Below, piece after piece: positions 1-8,657 of a stretch of DNA of 64,000 bases. The stretch spans positions 62,001 through 126,000 of the forward strand of contig JAFSRW010000064.1 in NCBI GenBank assembly GCA_017445925.1, written 5' to 3'. Origin of the DNA: Bacteroidaceae bacterium (GTDB taxonomy: Bacteria > Bacteroidota > Bacteroidia > Bacteroidales > Bacteroidaceae). Position 1 is the first letter of the stretch. Each line of letters opens with the position of its first letter. The notes beneath the pieces were generated by a model, which was not told the DNA's origin, did no database searches, and saw nothing but the letters and a program-made list of their open reading frames with translations. The position numbers and the translations under genes are program-made.

Positions 1-217
1 CAGTAACTTCTCCCATGTGTCCACCCAGCGCATCTATCTCCCTGACAATCTGTCCCTTAGCAATGCCACCAACAGCAGGATTGCAACTCATTTGTGCAAT
101 CTTGTTCATATCCATTGTTATAAGACAGGTCTTCGCACCTAGTTTTGCGCTGGCAGCTGCTGCTTCACAACCAGCATGTCCGGCACCAACCACCACCACA
201 TCAAAATTCATTTCCAT
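1..217 (-). CDS. mnmG: tRNA uridine-5-carboxymethylaminomethyl synthesis enzyme MnmG (GidA), N-terminal part
   Basis: The complement of the window's left edge reads an uninterrupted N-terminus ([20 protein letters not shown] onward) that matches MnmG. It has the FAD-binding glycine motif GAGHAG near residue 11, followed by [12 protein letters not shown] and REIDALGG, which are hallmark MnmG blocks. With MnmE this FAD enzyme modifies the wobble uridine (U34) of several tRNAs. The gene continues beyond base 1, so only about 72 residues are visible. The start is ATG at 217 or ATG at 211. A TAATTTTG box at 243-250 on the minus strand would give a leader of about 20 nt. It diverges from the fumarate reductase operon. 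Confidence 0.93.
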   Translation of the reverse strand, partial: MEMNFDVVVVGAGHAGCEAAAASAKLGAKTCLITMDMNKIAQMSCNPAVGGIAKGQIVREIDALGGHMGEVT

Positions 218-242
218 ATATCTTCGACACTCAATTTAGCTG

Positions 243-250
243 CAAAATTA
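243..250 (-). promoter_or_regulatory. -7 promoter box for mnmG
   Basis: On the minus strand this reads TAATTTTG, which fits the Bacteroidetes -7 consensus TAnnTTTG, 26 nt upstream of the mnmG ATG at 217. The nearest TTTG (plus 274-277 as CAAA) is 23 bp away, slightly too far, so the -33 half is uncertain. Confidence 0.5.
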
Positions 251-280
251 ATGTTTTCTGTTAACATTTGCGCCAAAATC

Positions 281-311
281 TTGTTCAAATCACTTTTTTA
301 ATGTATTTTTG
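281..311 (+). promoter_or_regulatory. Promoter of the fumarate reductase operon
   Basis: TTG at 281-283, a 20-bp spacer and TATTTTTG at 304-311 match the Bacteroidetes primary sigma consensus. Transcription would begin near 317, giving a 5' leader of about 70 nt before frdC at 388. Confidence 0.6.
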
Positions 312-387
312 CGCGGAATAATGTACTTAAAATAAGGTATACGACAGAAAAATTAACAAAACATTCAATAATTTAATTCAATCATTT

Positions 388-1095
388 ATGTGGTTAATCA
401 ATTCATCAATCGGTAGGAAAGTGGTGATGTCAGTAACAGGCATTGCGCTTATCCTGTTCTTGACCTTTCATGCGTCAATGAACGTAGTAGCCCTCATTAG
501 TGCTAAGGGTTACAATATGATTTGTGAGTTCCTGGGTGCCAACTGGTATGCTGTTGTTGCAACTATCGGTTTGGCTGGCTTGGTAGCTCTTCATTTCATT
601 TATGCTATTTGGCTGACACTGCAGAACAACAAGGCTCGCGGTAACAGCAAGTATGCTATCACCAACAAGCCCGAGAAGGTAGAGTGGGCAAGCCAGAACA
701 TGTTGGTTCTTGGTATCATCGTTGTTCTGGGTATGGGTCTTCACCTGTACAATTTCTGGTACAACATGATGTATGCCGAGTTGGCTGGTGTTGAAAACCC
801 AATTGCTGCTACAGACGGCGTTGGTTACATCATCCAGACATTCTCTTGTCCCTGCTATGCTGTTACTTATCTGGTTTGGCTGGTAGCTTTGTGGTTCCAT
901 CTGACTCATGGTTTCTGGAGTGCTCTTCAGACATTGGGCTGGAGCGGTAAGATTTGGTTCAATCGTTGGCGTGTTATCAGCTGCATCTACACGACCATAG
1001 TTGTTCTTATGTTTGTTGCTGTGGTGGTTGCCTTTGCCTGTGGTTATGTGCCCTGCGACTACAATGGTGTTGCGCCCAGTTGTGGTGCTTGCTAA
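388..1095 (+). CDS. frdC: Fumarate reductase/succinate dehydrogenase cytochrome b subunit
   Basis: A 235-residue membrane protein with five hydrophobic segments (about residues 11-38, 54-78, 104-125, 150-180 and 194-222) carrying several histidines suitable as heme ligands. This is the pattern of the single-subunit cytochrome b558 family found in Bacteroidetes and epsilon-proteobacteria. It anchors the soluble FrdA/FrdB dimer to the inner membrane and passes electrons from menaquinol. It starts the operon frdC-frdA-frdB, with 30 bp to frdA. In fermenting Bacteroidales the complex normally works in the fumarate-reducing direction, making succinate. That direction is inferred from the family; the sequence alone cannot separate it from succinate dehydrogenase. 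Confidence 0.93.
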   Translation: MWLINSSIGRKVVMSVTGIALILFLTFHASMNVVALISAKGYNMICEFLGANWYAVVATIGLAGLVALHFIYAIWLTLQNNKARGNSKYAITNKPEKVEWASQNMLVLGIIVVLGMGLHLYNFWYNMMYAELAGVENPIAATDGVGYIIQTFSCPCYAVTYLVWLVALWFHLTHGFWSALQTLGWSGKIWFNRWRVISCIYTTIVVLMFVAVVVAFACGYVPCDYNGVAPSCGAC

Positions 1096-1125
1096 TTATG
1101 AATAACGAATTAAGCATTTAAGATT

Positions 1126-3108
1126 ATGGCAAAGAAAATAGATTCAAGAATTCCTGAAGGCCCAATAGCAGAAAAGTGGACCAACTATAAGGCTCACCAG
1201 CGTCTCGTTAACCCCAAGAACAAGCTGAAGCTCGATGTTATCGTCGTAGGTACCGGTCTGGCTGGTGCCAGCGCAGCAGCTTCTCTTGCCGAGATGGGCT
1301 TCAACGTATATAACTTCTGTATTCAGGACTCTCCCCGTCGTGCTCACTCTATTGCTGCACAGGGAGGTATCAATGCTGCTAAGAACTATCAGAACGACGG
1401 CGACTCTGTTTACCGTCTGTTCTACGATACAGTAAAGGGTGGCGACTATCGTGCCCGTGAGGCTAATGTATATCGTCTGGCCGAGGTAAGTAACAACATT
1501 ATTGACCAGTGTGTGGCTCAGGGTGTTCCCTTCGCTCGCGAATATGGTGGTATGCTGGCCAACCGTTCATTCGGTGGTGCACAGGTAAGCCGTACTTTCT
1601 ATGCTAAGGGTCAGACCGGTCAGCAGCTTTTGCTGGGAGCTTACTCCAGTCTTTCTAAGGAAGTACAGAGAGGTAAGGTAAAGCTCTTCACTCGTTACGA
1701 GATGGAAGATGTTGTTGTTATCGACGGTCGTGCTCGTGGTATTATTGCCAAGAACCTGGTAACAGGTAAGTTAGAGCGCTTCAGCGCCAATGCCGTTGTT
1801 ATCGCAACCGGTGGTTACGGAAACGCTTACTTCCTCAGCACCAACGCTATGGGTTGTAACTGTACAGCTGCTATCCAGTGCTACCGCAAGGGCGCTATGA
1901 TGGCTAACCCCTCATACGTACAGATTCACCCCACTTGTATTCCCGTTCATGGCGACAAGCAGTCTAAGCTGACCCTTATGTCGGAATCTCTGCGTAACGA
2001 TGGTCGTATCTGGGTTCCCAAGAAGTTGGAGGATGCCAAGAAGCTTCAGGCTGGAACGCTTCAGGGATGGGAGATTCCCGAGGAAGATCGCGACTACTAT
2101 CTGGAGCGTCGTTATCCTGCATTCGGTAACTTGGTTCCCCGTGACGTAGCTTCACGTGCTGCTAAGGAGCGTTGCGATAAGGGCTTCGGTGTTAACAATA
2201 CAGGTTTGGCTGTATTCCTGGACTTCTCAGAGAGTATCCAGCGTCTGGGTATCGACGAGATCCGTCAGCGTTACGGCAACCTCTTTGATATGTACGAGGA
2301 GATTACCGATGTTAATCCTGGCGAGAAGGCAAAGACCGTTAATGGCGTAGATTACTACAAGCCCATGATGATCTTCCCCGCTATCCATTATACTATGGGT
2401 GGTGTTTGGGTTGACTACGAGCTGCAGACCACCATTCCTGGCCTCTTCGCTATTGGTGAGTGTAACTTCTCAGATCACGGAGCAAACCGTCTGGGTGCTT
2501 CTGCTCTTATGCAGGGTTTGGCCGACGGATATTTCGTACTGCCTTATACCATCCAGAACTATCTGGCCGATCAGGCTATCTGGCCTCGCTTGAGCACCGA
2601 TATGCCTGAGTTTGAATCGGCTGAGAAGGCTGTTAATGCCGAGATTGACCGTCTGATGAACATCAAGGGTAAGCGTTCTGTTGACTCTATCCACAAGGAG
2701 CTTGGCCACATCATGTGGGAGCATGTAGGTATGGGTCGTACCAAGGAAGGCTTGGAGGAAGGCTTGAAGCTGTTGAAGGAGCTCCGCAAGGAGTTCGATA
2801 CCAACCTCTTCATTCCTGGCTCTAAGGAAGGCTTGAATGTAGAGCTCGACAAGGCTATTCATCTGCGCGACTTCATCCTCATGGGAGAGCTTGTTGCTTA
2901 CGATGCCCTCCATCGTGAGGAGTCTTGCGGTGGTCACTTCCGCGAGGAGCACCAGACCGAGGAAGGTGAGGCTAAGCGTGACGACAAGCACTTCTTCTAC
3001 GTTGGTTGCTGGGATTATCAAGGCAGCGACGACAAGACTCCCGAACTCGTTAAGGAGCCCTTGGAGTATGAGGCAATTAAGGTACAGACACGTAATTATA
3101 AAAATTAG
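1126..3108 (+). CDS. frdA: Fumarate reductase/succinate dehydrogenase flavoprotein subunit
   Basis: A 660-residue catalytic subunit. The FAD-binding motif [12 protein letters not shown] lies at about residues 40-52. His74 in [11 protein letters not shown] is the expected covalent FAD attachment site. The block [11 protein letters not shown] and the C-terminal GHFREEHQT are also family signatures. The length is normal for the Bacteroidetes/Wolinella type, which is longer than the E. coli FrdA. It reduces fumarate to succinate using electrons received through FrdB. In many relatives frdB follows directly; here an S23-type four-helix gene and repeat arrays (3108-3626) separate them. The stop codon abuts the first repeat array. 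Confidence 0.96.
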   Translation: MAKKIDSRIPEGPIAEKWTNYKAHQRLVNPKNKLKLDVIVVGTGLAGASAAASLAEMGFNVYNFCIQDSPRRAHSIAAQGGINAAKNYQNDGDSVYRLFYDTVKGGDYRAREANVYRLAEVSNNIIDQCVAQGVPFAREYGGMLANRSFGGAQVSRTFYAKGQTGQQLLLGAYSSLSKEVQRGKVKLFTRYEMEDVVVIDGRARGIIAKNLVTGKLERFSANAVVIATGGYGNAYFLSTNAMGCNCTAAIQCYRKGAMMANPSYVQIHPTCIPVHGDKQSKLTLMSESLRNDGRIWVPKKLEDAKKLQAGTLQGWEIPEEDRDYYLERRYPAFGNLVPRDVASRAAKERCDKGFGVNNTGLAVFLDFSESIQRLGIDEIRQRYGNLFDMYEEITDVNPGEKAKTVNGVDYYKPMMIFPAIHYTMGGVWVDYELQTTIPGLFAIGECNFSDHGANRLGASALMQGLADGYFVLPYTIQNYLADQAIWPRLSTDMPEFESAEKAVNAEIDRLMNIKGKRSVDSIHKELGHIMWEHVGMGRTKEGLEEGLKLLKELRKEFDTNLFIPGSKEGLNVELDKAIHLRDFILMGELVAYDALHREESCGGHFREEHQTEEGEAKRDDKHFFYVGCWDYQGSDDKTPELVKEPLEYEAIKVQTRNYKN

Positions 3109-3196
3109 TTGACGAGTTGACGAGTTAACGAGTTGACAAGTTGTTTCCTTTAATAGGTGTTGACAAGTTGACAAGTTAACGAGTTGACGAGTTAAG
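3108..3196 (+). repeat. GTTGACGA/GTTGACAA word array upstream of the S23 gene
   Basis: Two blocks (3108-3143 and 3159-3196) are built from 8-9 nt words of the form GTTGACGA, GTTGACAA or GTTAACGA repeated head to tail. The same words occur in inverted orientation at 3591-3626, so the four-helix gene is bracketed by complementary arrays that could form a long hairpin in the operon transcript. Confidence 0.85.
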
Positions 3197-3239
3197 AAAA
3201 TAAATAGAATTAATAATTTAGGTAAACGAGAATAATCAA

Positions 3240-3590
3240 GTGAAGAGTCACAAGGATTTGATAGTATGGCAGAAAAGCATGGAGCATGTTGCTGCAATAT
3301 ATGTTGCAACAAGATCTTTTCCTCAAGACGAGCTCTTTGGAATTGTTTCACAAATGAGACGTGCTGCTGTGTCAATCCCATCAAATATCGCCGAAGGCTA
3401 TGGGCGAGTATATGATAAGGAGACTGTCAAATTCCTCAGTAATGCGCTTGGCTCTGCATCCGAACTGGAGACTCAGCTCTTAATCTCAAAAGATCTTGGC
3501 TACATCTCTATAGATATTTATCAGAAACTGATAACCCAGATAGAAGAGATTATAAGAATGTTGTCAGCACTTATCAAGTCAGCAAGCTAA
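3240..3590 (+). CDS. Four-helix bundle protein (S23 / 23S rRNA intervening-sequence type)
   Basis: A 116-residue protein with the family signature: DLIVWQKSM near residue 6, then [19 protein letters not shown] around residues 38-57, and a helical C-terminus. These proteins form pentameric four-helix bundles. They were first seen inside 23S rRNA intervening sequences but are mostly free-standing, and their cellular role is unsettled. The start is taken as GTG at 3240 because no ATG is available nearby in frame. It lies between frdA and frdB and is flanked by inverted arrays of the word GTTGACAA, which suggests a later insertion into the operon. Lower codon regularity than frdA/frdB also supports this. 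Confidence 0.85.
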   Translation: MKSHKDLIVWQKSMEHVAAIYVATRSFPQDELFGIVSQMRRAAVSIPSNIAEGYGRVYDKETVKFLSNALGSASELETQLLISKDLGYISIDIYQKLITQIEEIIRMLSALIKSAS

Positions 3591-3626
3591 CAACTCGTCA
3601 ACTTGTCAACTCGTTTACTTGTCAAC
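3591..3626 (+). repeat. Inverted counterpart of the GTTGAC word array
   Basis: Words CAACTCGT, CAACTTGT and similar follow the S23 stop codon directly. They are the reverse complement of the arrays at 3108-3196. The end of this array lies just before the frdB start codon at 3637. Confidence 0.85.
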
Positions 3627-3636
3627 TAAAGAAATT

Positions 3637-4395
3637 ATGGCTAAGAATATTTCTGTTACAATAAAGTTCTGGAAGCAGAACGGACCCAAGGAGAAGGGTC
3701 ATTTCGATACCCACCAGTTGAAGAACATCCCCGATGATACTTCATTCCTGGAGGCACTCGACATCATGAACGAGGAGCTTATCAACGAGGGCAAGGAACC
3801 CTTCGTGTTCGACCACGACTGCCGCGAGGGTATCTGCGGTATGTGCTCTCTGTACATCAACGGTACTCCTCATGGTAAGACAGAGCGCGGAGCTACCACC
3901 TGTCAGCTCTACATGCGTAAGTTCAAGGACGGCGAGACCATCACCGTTGAGCCTTGGCGCTCAGCAGGTTTCCCCGTTATCAAGGACTGTATGGTTGACC
4001 GTAACGCCTTCGATAAGATTATGCAGGCAGGCGGTTATACCACCATTCGTACAGGTCAGGCTCAGGATGCCAACGCTATCCTTATTCCCAAGGAAGATGC
4101 CGACGAGGCTATGGATTGCGCCAGCTGCATCGGTTGCGGCGCTTGCGTAGCTGCTTGTAAGAACGGCTCTGCTATGCTCTTCGTCAGCAGTAAGGTTAGC
4201 CAGCTGGCTCTCTTGCCACAGGGTAGGGTAGAGGCTGCTAAGCGTGCTAAGGCAATGGTTGCCAAGATGGATGAACTGGGCTTTGGTAACTGTACCAACA
4301 CCCGTGCTTGCGAGGCCGTTTGTCCTAAGTGCGAGACCATCAGCAACATCGCCCGCCTGAACCGCGAGTTCATCAAGGCTAAGTTAGCAGATTAA
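3637..4395 (+). CDS. frdB: Fumarate reductase/succinate dehydrogenase iron-sulfur subunit
   Basis: A 252-residue electron-transfer subunit. The N-terminal ferredoxin domain has CREGICGMC and a downstream Cys for the [2Fe-2S] cluster. The C-terminal domain has [10 protein letters not shown] and [14 protein letters not shown] for the 4Fe-4S and 3Fe-4S clusters. It links the cytochrome b subunit to the flavin in FrdA. The ATG at 3637 ([12 protein letters not shown]) is chosen over a TTG at 3619, because the extra six residues would be encoded by the intergenic repeat array. It is separated from frdA by 528 bp containing the S23 gene. No clear terminator is visible in the 64 bp after it. Confidence 0.95.
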   Translation: MAKNISVTIKFWKQNGPKEKGHFDTHQLKNIPDDTSFLEALDIMNEELINEGKEPFVFDHDCREGICGMCSLYINGTPHGKTERGATTCQLYMRKFKDGETITVEPWRSAGFPVIKDCMVDRNAFDKIMQAGGYTTIRTGQAQDANAILIPKEDADEAMDCASCIGCGACVAACKNGSAMLFVSSKVSQLALLPQGRVEAAKRAKAMVAKMDELGFGNCTNTRACEAVCPKCETISNIARLNREFIKAKLAD

Positions 4396-4459
4396 GTTCC
4401 TATCATTAACACACTTCTGGTTTTATTTGTTAAATTAAGAAAGAACAATTTTTTGAGTT

Positions 4460-5431
4460 ATGAAACATAGATTTTTCTTTTTGATTCTTGTAGTTTTTGC
4501 GTATTCAATATGTGACGCACGCAAAAGACATCCAGTTACAACAAACGGAGAAAACCTCTCTGCTCTTACGAAAGTAACGGATAGTAGTGAACCATGTATT
4601 ACTCCATTTGGTGGAGATAATGGAAAAGATCTTTTTTTCGCCATTCGTGAAAACAAGAAGTTCTTTAATATTTATAAAAAGGATAACCCCTTTTCTGGCG
4701 CAGTTGTTCAAAAAACAGTTGGTAAAAATTACAATTTTTATCCTGCCTACAATGCAACAATAGACAAAATAGCATTCCACTGTGCTATAGAAGGTGCTAA
4801 TACATCTGATATTTATATGACAAATGGAACTCAGGGAAAAGCACTTTCACAGGTAACAGAGTCTGCAAATGCAAATGAAAATCATCCATGTTTTAGTAAA
4901 GATGGAATATTTATTGTTTATGATAAGGTGTCAACATCTGAGATTAGACGAGATAACGCAGACAAGATACCATCTAAGCATCCTAAATATGTAGCAAATA
5001 GTGATGTTTGGATGAAAAATTTACAAACAGGTGAGAGTGTCTTATTAGGCAATGGATACCAGCCTACTTTTTCACCAGATGGGACAAAGATTGCATTTGT
5101 AAGGTATTCCCCTGATGCAAAAAGTTGTACTATTTGGATGATGAATACAGATGGGAGTAATCAAATACAAGTAACAGATGCAAAAAAAGGTTATGCTCTA
5201 CATCCTCGTTTCAGCCCTGACGGAAAACAAATTGTTTTTGATTCATGGAGAAAAGAAACAAAGAATACTGACATATATATTATAGATGTTGAAGGAAATA
5301 CATTACACCAAATAACTTCAAACGAATCATATGATGGTCGTCCATATTGGACAGAAGACGGATATATCTATTTTGAGTCAGACAGAGGAGATGTTGCTGG
5401 TAACAGACAAATATGGCGCTTTAAATTCTAG
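4460..5431 (+). CDS. Secreted PD40/TolB-like beta-propeller protein
   Basis: 323 residues with an N-terminal signal peptide (hydrophobic residues 5-19, likely cleaved near CDARKR). The body contains repeated PD40/WD40-like blades. The motifs FSPDGTKIAFVRYS (about residue 205), FSPDGKQIVFDSW (about 250) and a preceding FSKDGIFIVYD all resemble TolB. It is expected to be periplasmic and to act as a binding scaffold. It lacks the N-terminal TolB domain, and no tol/pal genes adjoin it, so a true TolB role is unlikely. The gene is notably more AT-rich than frdABC on its left, which fits an accessory origin along with the scars to its right. Confidence 0.75.
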   Translation: MKHRFFFLILVVFAYSICDARKRHPVTTNGENLSALTKVTDSSEPCITPFGGDNGKDLFFAIRENKKFFNIYKKDNPFSGAVVQKTVGKNYNFYPAYNATIDKIAFHCAIEGANTSDIYMTNGTQGKALSQVTESANANENHPCFSKDGIFIVYDKVSTSEIRRDNADKIPSKHPKYVANSDVWMKNLQTGESVLLGNGYQPTFSPDGTKIAFVRYSPDAKSCTIWMMNTDGSNQIQVTDAKKGYALHPRFSPDGKQIVFDSWRKETKNTDIYIIDVEGNTLHQITSNESYDGRPYWTEDGYIYFESDRGDVAGNRQIWRFKF

Positions 5432-5547
5432 AAATTGGTACTAAGTCTCCATTTCATCGGATTTACAACCTTAATGTCCAGATGTCGGGCACATGGGCTA
5501 TTGAGTGGCCTGACCTTGATGTAGATCTTGAAATCGAAAGTCTCTAA
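5432..5547 (+). pseudogene. DUF2442-like C-terminal remnant
   Basis: The frame from 5431 to the TAA at 5545-5547 is open and encodes a tail ending WPDLDVDLEIESL. This resembles the C-terminus of small DUF2442 proteins, which often end in WxELDEDLSVEGL. No start codon or N-terminal half exists; the frame begins inside the stop of the upstream gene. It is therefore read as a gene fragment left by a rearrangement. Family identity rests on this short tail only. Confidence 0.45.
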
Positions 5548-5593
5548 CATCCAGAACGCTATCCGCTCATCATAAAGCTCAACCCGCTGTAGA

Positions 5594-5631
5594 GGGTGTG
5601 TCAAAATTGATATGACCCCGAAAAGTTGGAC
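5594..5631. mobile_element. Putative insertion-sequence end scars
   Basis: GGGTGTGTCAAAATT at 5594-5608 resembles the ends of IS elements common in Bacteroidetes. TGACCCCGAAAAGTTGGAC at 5613-5631 resembles IS3-family (IS150-group) terminal repeats. No transposase is present, so these would be solo remnants. The assignment is by eye. Confidence 0.35.
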
Positions 5632-5654
5632 ATTAAATTAAGCATTAATTCCCA

Positions 5655-6230
5655 ATGATGAAAATTATTATTCCAGTTGTAGTGCTTCTTCTCATATTTG
5701 CAGGATACGGATATGTAAAAGGTAAGAAAAGGAGTCAAGTTTCCACTATGAACCAGCTTCTTACGGATGCCGTTCCTACGGGAAAGCGTATTATAAGACT
5801 TACCCAAATGAGTGAAGAGGAAGTAAAACAAGCTGTAGATGGTTTTATTACCACCTATTCACAAGGTGGTGACGTCATAGAACGACCCACTATCGAAAAA
5901 GTTGACGTTTGTTATTATTTGACTTTCAAGGAGGGACTTGGCTACGATCTGTTCTGTTTTTGGGTTAACTATCTGACTTATTCAGATAAAAACAAACGTC
6001 ATAATGAAGATGTAACAGGTTGGTTTAAAGTCTCTTCCCAAGCCAAAGGCGCATGGGAACCCTTTGCCGGTCAACAGCTTATGTTCTTCGTTCCTGCCAC
6101 CGATAAAGACTTTGATAATGTCTCTTTCATGACAGCCGACGGAACCTGCTACAATCAGGTGTTTTCTGGGAATGGCTCTCTAATCATTCAAGAATACAAA
6201 CAGAAAAAGTATACATCCTGTCCCTTTTGA
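5655..6230 (+). CDS. Membrane-anchored hypothetical protein
   Basis: 191 residues with a hydrophobic N-terminus (about residues 3-21) followed by GKKR, indicating a signal anchor with the body outside or in the periplasm. The rest has no motif I recognise. It is moderately aromatic, with a pair of cysteines near the end (YTSCPF, and DGTCYNQ). The start could be the first or second Met of MMKI. It lies alone between IS-like scars and a terminator, in the AT-rich accessory patch after frdB. Its function is unknown. Confidence 0.6.
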   Translation: MMKIIIPVVVLLLIFAGYGYVKGKKRSQVSTMNQLLTDAVPTGKRIIRLTQMSEEEVKQAVDGFITTYSQGGDVIERPTIEKVDVCYYLTFKEGLGYDLFCFWVNYLTYSDKNKRHNEDVTGWFKVSSQAKGAWEPFAGQQLMFFVPATDKDFDNVSFMTADGTCYNQVFSGNGSLIIQEYKQKKYTSCPF

Positions 6231-6260
6231 TAAAAGAAATACATACATTCTTAAAAGAAT

Positions 6261-6299
6261 CAGAGGTCGTAGGTTTCCCTGCGGCCTCTGTTTCTTTTA
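6261..6299 (+). terminator. Intrinsic terminator
   Basis: CAGAGGTCG at 6261-6269 pairs with CGGCCTCTG at 6282-6290 (9 bp, one G-U), followed by TTTCTTTT. It sits between the converging hypothetical gene and the slipin gene and could serve both strands, with the better T-run on the plus strand. Confidence 0.75.
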
Positions 6300-6314
6300 T
6301 ATTCTTCACAAGTT

Positions 6315-7271
6315 TTACTCGGCAGTCTTGAACAGATCCTTAATGCCACCAATAGAACCCAGCAGGTTCGTTGCTTCGTAAGGCAGATATACGGTCTTTG
6401 TCTTGTCGCCCTCGGCCAGTTCCTGCATCATTTGAATGTACTTCTGAGCCAGCAGGTAGTTGGCGGGATTGGTCGATTTACCTACAGCCTCGGTAATCAG
6501 TTCAATGGCCTTTGCTTCAGCTTCTGCTACTCGGATGCGAGCCTGAGCCTCACCCTCTGCCTGCAGAATAGCCTCCTGCTTGGCAGCCTCGGCCTTGTTC
6601 ACGATGGCGGTCTTCTCACCCTCAGAAGCCAGAATCTCTGCAGCCTTCTGACCCTCGGAAGTCAGAATCTGAGCACGCTTGTTACGCTCTGCCTGCATCT
6701 GCTTCTCCATGGCGGTCAATACGCTGTCTGGAGGCGTGATGTCCTGCAGCTCCACGCGGTTCACCTTAACGCCCCACTTGTCTGTAGCATCGTCCAGAAC
6801 GGCAGAGAGTTTCTTGTTGATGGTGTCGCGGCTGGTCAGCGTCTCGTCCAGCTCCAGTTCGCCGATAATGTTACGCAGCGTGGTCTGTGTCAGCTTCTCA
6901 ATAGCGTTGGGCAGGTTGTTGATCTCGTATGTTGCCTTAAAAGGATCTACAATCTGGAAGTATAGCAGGGCATTGATTTCCGTCTGCACGTTATCCTTCG
7001 TGATAACATTCTGCTTGGGGAAGTCATATACCTGTTCACGCAGGTCGATGGTAGTAGAGTACTGGTAACGGCCGTGATTAAGCACCACGATAGACTTTGC
7101 CCGGTCTATGAACGGGATAATGATGTTGATACCAGGTTGCAGCGTAGCGTAGTAGCGTCCCAGGCGCTCCACAATCTTGGTTTCAGACTGAGGAATAATC
7201 ACCAGTGCCATCTTGGCAAAGATTACCACCAGAACAACGATGGCAATGAAAATGTAAGTCATAATGTCCAT
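6315..7271 (-). CDS. SPFH/band-7 domain protein (slipin, QmcA-like)
   Basis: 318 residues with one N-terminal transmembrane segment (about residues 4-26), then a band-7/SPFH domain beginning VIIPQSETKIVERLGRYYATLQPG. A long alanine/glutamate-rich coiled coil follows (about residues 190-265, EGQKAAEILASEGEKTA, AEAEAKAIELI). Such proteins form large oligomeric rings in membrane microdomains. The NfeD-family gene immediately upstream (48 bp away, same strand) is its usual partner. Known slipin-NfeD pairs are implicated in membrane quality control, and the exact role here is inferred from that pairing. Confidence 0.9.
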   Translation of the reverse strand: MDIMTYIFIAIVVLVVIFAKMALVIIPQSETKIVERLGRYYATLQPGINIIIPFIDRAKSIVVLNHGRYQYSTTIDLREQVYDFPKQNVITKDNVQTEINALLYFQIVDPFKATYEINNLPNAIEKLTQTTLRNIIGELELDETLTSRDTINKKLSAVLDDATDKWGVKVNRVELQDITPPDSVLTAMEKQMQAERNKRAQILTSEGQKAAEILASEGEKTAIVNKAEAAKQEAILQAEGEAQARIRVAEAEAKAIELITEAVGKSTNPANYLLAQKYIQMMQELAEGDKTKTVYLPYEATNLLGSIGGIKDLFKTAE

Positions 7272-7319
7272 GATTTTATGATTTAATAGGTTTGTGAGTT
7301 ATTTTTTTTTGTAAACAGA

Positions 7320-7808
7320 CTATTTTTCAGACAGACCGTTGTCGGTTGTCCGTTGACTGTTGTCTCTTACTACCGTAATGATGGTGCTTTCGCGCGAGAC
7401 AACACGAACGTTTGTGCCTTCGGGTATGTCTTGAGGCTCGTTTGTAACAGCCTTCCATACATCACCGTCGATTTGTACTCGGCCGAAGCTGTCGGCCTTG
7501 ATAGTTTCCACCACGCGTCCTTTGCGTCCCAGCAGCGCATCGGCATTGCTTACGCGATTGCTTTCCCCTTTGTGCAGGAAGCGGACAGCAAAAGGCCGCA
7601 CAAAGAACAGGCTGGCAAGCGTGAAGACGGCAAAGACCACCAACTGTAGGATGATACCGCCGCCCAAGGCATCCGTGATGCAGGCAAAGACAGCCCCGAT
7701 GGAGAAGCAGATGATGAAGAAATCACCAGCCGTCAGCTCCAGAATCAGGCAGAGAACAGCCAGAATGGCCCACATCTGCCATAAGTGTAATGCAATAAAC
7801 TCAATCAT
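7320..7808 (-). CDS. NfeD-family membrane protein
   Basis: 162 residues. Two or three N-terminal transmembrane segments (about residues 12-70, including LILELTAGDFFIICFSIGA) precede a C-terminal OB-fold domain (about 85-148: ALLGRKGRVVETIKADSFGRVQIDGDVWKAV), the classic short NfeD layout. It is co-transcribed with the slipin gene downstream. The last 15 residues (RDNSQRTTDNGLSEK) are encoded by a run of short ACAAC/TCAAC words like the intergenic arrays elsewhere in this window, so the natural C-terminus appears to have been extended or replaced by repeat DNA. Confidence 0.88.
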   Translation of the reverse strand: MIEFIALHLWQMWAILAVLCLILELTAGDFFIICFSIGAVFACITDALGGGIILQLVVFAVFTLASLFFVRPFAVRFLHKGESNRVSNADALLGRKGRVVETIKADSFGRVQIDGDVWKAVTNEPQDIPEGTNVRVVSRESTIITVVRDNSQRTTDNGLSEK

Positions 7809-7887
7809 GATAATATACTATTTAGTTATTTACCTGTTACTTTTATTCTTTCCTTTAAAGTGTTATCGTTTTCGTTATCGTTGTCAG

Positions 7888-7932
7888 CTCTAAACTATAA
7901 ACTCTAAACTCTACACTCTAAACTCCTCCCCC
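7888..7932. repeat. CTCTAAA heptamer array with poly-C tail
   Basis: Successive CTCTAAA/CTATAAA/CTCTACA words run into a C-rich stretch. This lies between the NfeD gene start and the end of the HTH regulator gene, in a 134-bp spacer with no clear promoter. Confidence 0.75.
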
Positions 7933-7942
7933 CCCTATGGGG

Positions 7943-8605
7943 TTATAGTGTTAATATAAAATCGTCCCAGTCTTTCGAAGAACCTTTACGTCCGAACACC
8001 TTCGAGTAGAGCCTGCTGCGTGTCGTTGCGATACTCTCCTTCGAGTGTGCCGTCAGCAACGCAATGTCTTTTGGCTGCAAGTGTATCTTGGTAAGCAGAC
8101 TTACGTGGCACTCGTGCTCGCTCATGTGGTAAAGGCTATATAGCTTTTCCGTAAAGTTCGTGTAAATGCTGTTTATCAGTTGTGTCAGTTCGCCCCAGTC
8201 CTGATAGCTTAGGCTTTTCCCTGTGTTCAGGCATTCCTGCAGGCGATGATATACAGGAGAGGCGAAAATGACCGTCTCGGCCTGCTGTCGCCTGGCATTC
8301 TCGATGATGGCTACCTTATTATTATAATCCAGCGTAGCCTTCTTTTCTTCCAGTTCCAGTCGTAGCATAGAGTTCTCGTCGCCCAACTTCTTTATAAGGT
8401 TCTCCAACTCCGATATTTTCTTCTCGTTAGCCTCTATGTCGTATTGCTCCTGCATCGCGCGTACCTTATCTAATCGGGTTTGCAAAGCCAGGATCTTACG
8501 TCTGCTGTTCTGCACCGTCACATAGAAGAGGACAATGTAGATTACTATTCCGAAGATAAGCAGGAACAGTTCCCGTTGGGTCATTATGGTCATTATTTCG
8601 TTCAT
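7943..8605 (-). CDS. Membrane-anchored coiled-coil regulator with LuxR-like C-terminal HTH
   Basis: 220 residues from the ATG at 8605. There is an N-terminal transmembrane helix (ELFLLIFGIVIYIVLFYV, about residues 11-28), a long coiled coil (about 35-110), and a C-terminal helix-turn-helix ending in YSKVFGRKGSSKDWDDFILTL. This tail is typical of Bacteroidetes two-domain regulators. An in-frame upstream ATG at 8701 is rejected because a full promoter (TTTG-N20-TAACTTTG) lies at 8626-8657 inside that extension. It is a single gene and does not adjoin a sensor kinase or TPR gene. Its regulon is not visible. Confidence 0.75.
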   Translation of the reverse strand: MNEIMTIMTQRELFLLIFGIVIYIVLFYVTVQNSRRKILALQTRLDKVRAMQEQYDIEANEKKISELENLIKKLGDENSMLRLELEEKKATLDYNNKVAIIENARRQQAETVIFASPVYHRLQECLNTGKSLSYQDWGELTQLINSIYTNFTEKLYSLYHMSEHECHVSLLTKIHLQPKDIALLTAHSKESIATTRSRLYSKVFGRKGSSKDWDDFILTL

Positions 8606-8625
8606 GTTTGTGAATCTTTCAAGTG

Positions 8626-8657
8626 CAAAGTTAGGATAAAATGCTGAATGCCCCAAA
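8626..8657 (-). promoter_or_regulatory. Promoter of the membrane-anchored HTH regulator
   Basis: Minus strand reads TTTG (8654-8657), 20-bp spacer, TAACTTTG (8626-8633). Transcription would start about 12-15 nt before the ATG at 8605, which decides the start codon. Confidence 0.7.

Noticed and set aside
2470..3384. 304-codon minus-strand frame covering the end of frdA and the repeat arrays
   Set aside because: It translates repeat arrays ([12 protein letters not shown]) and the antisense of frdA. It has no promoter and overlaps two real genes.
3619..3636. TTG start extending frdB by six residues
   Set aside because: The extension is encoded by the inverted word array; the ATG at 3637 gives the normal FrdB N-terminus.
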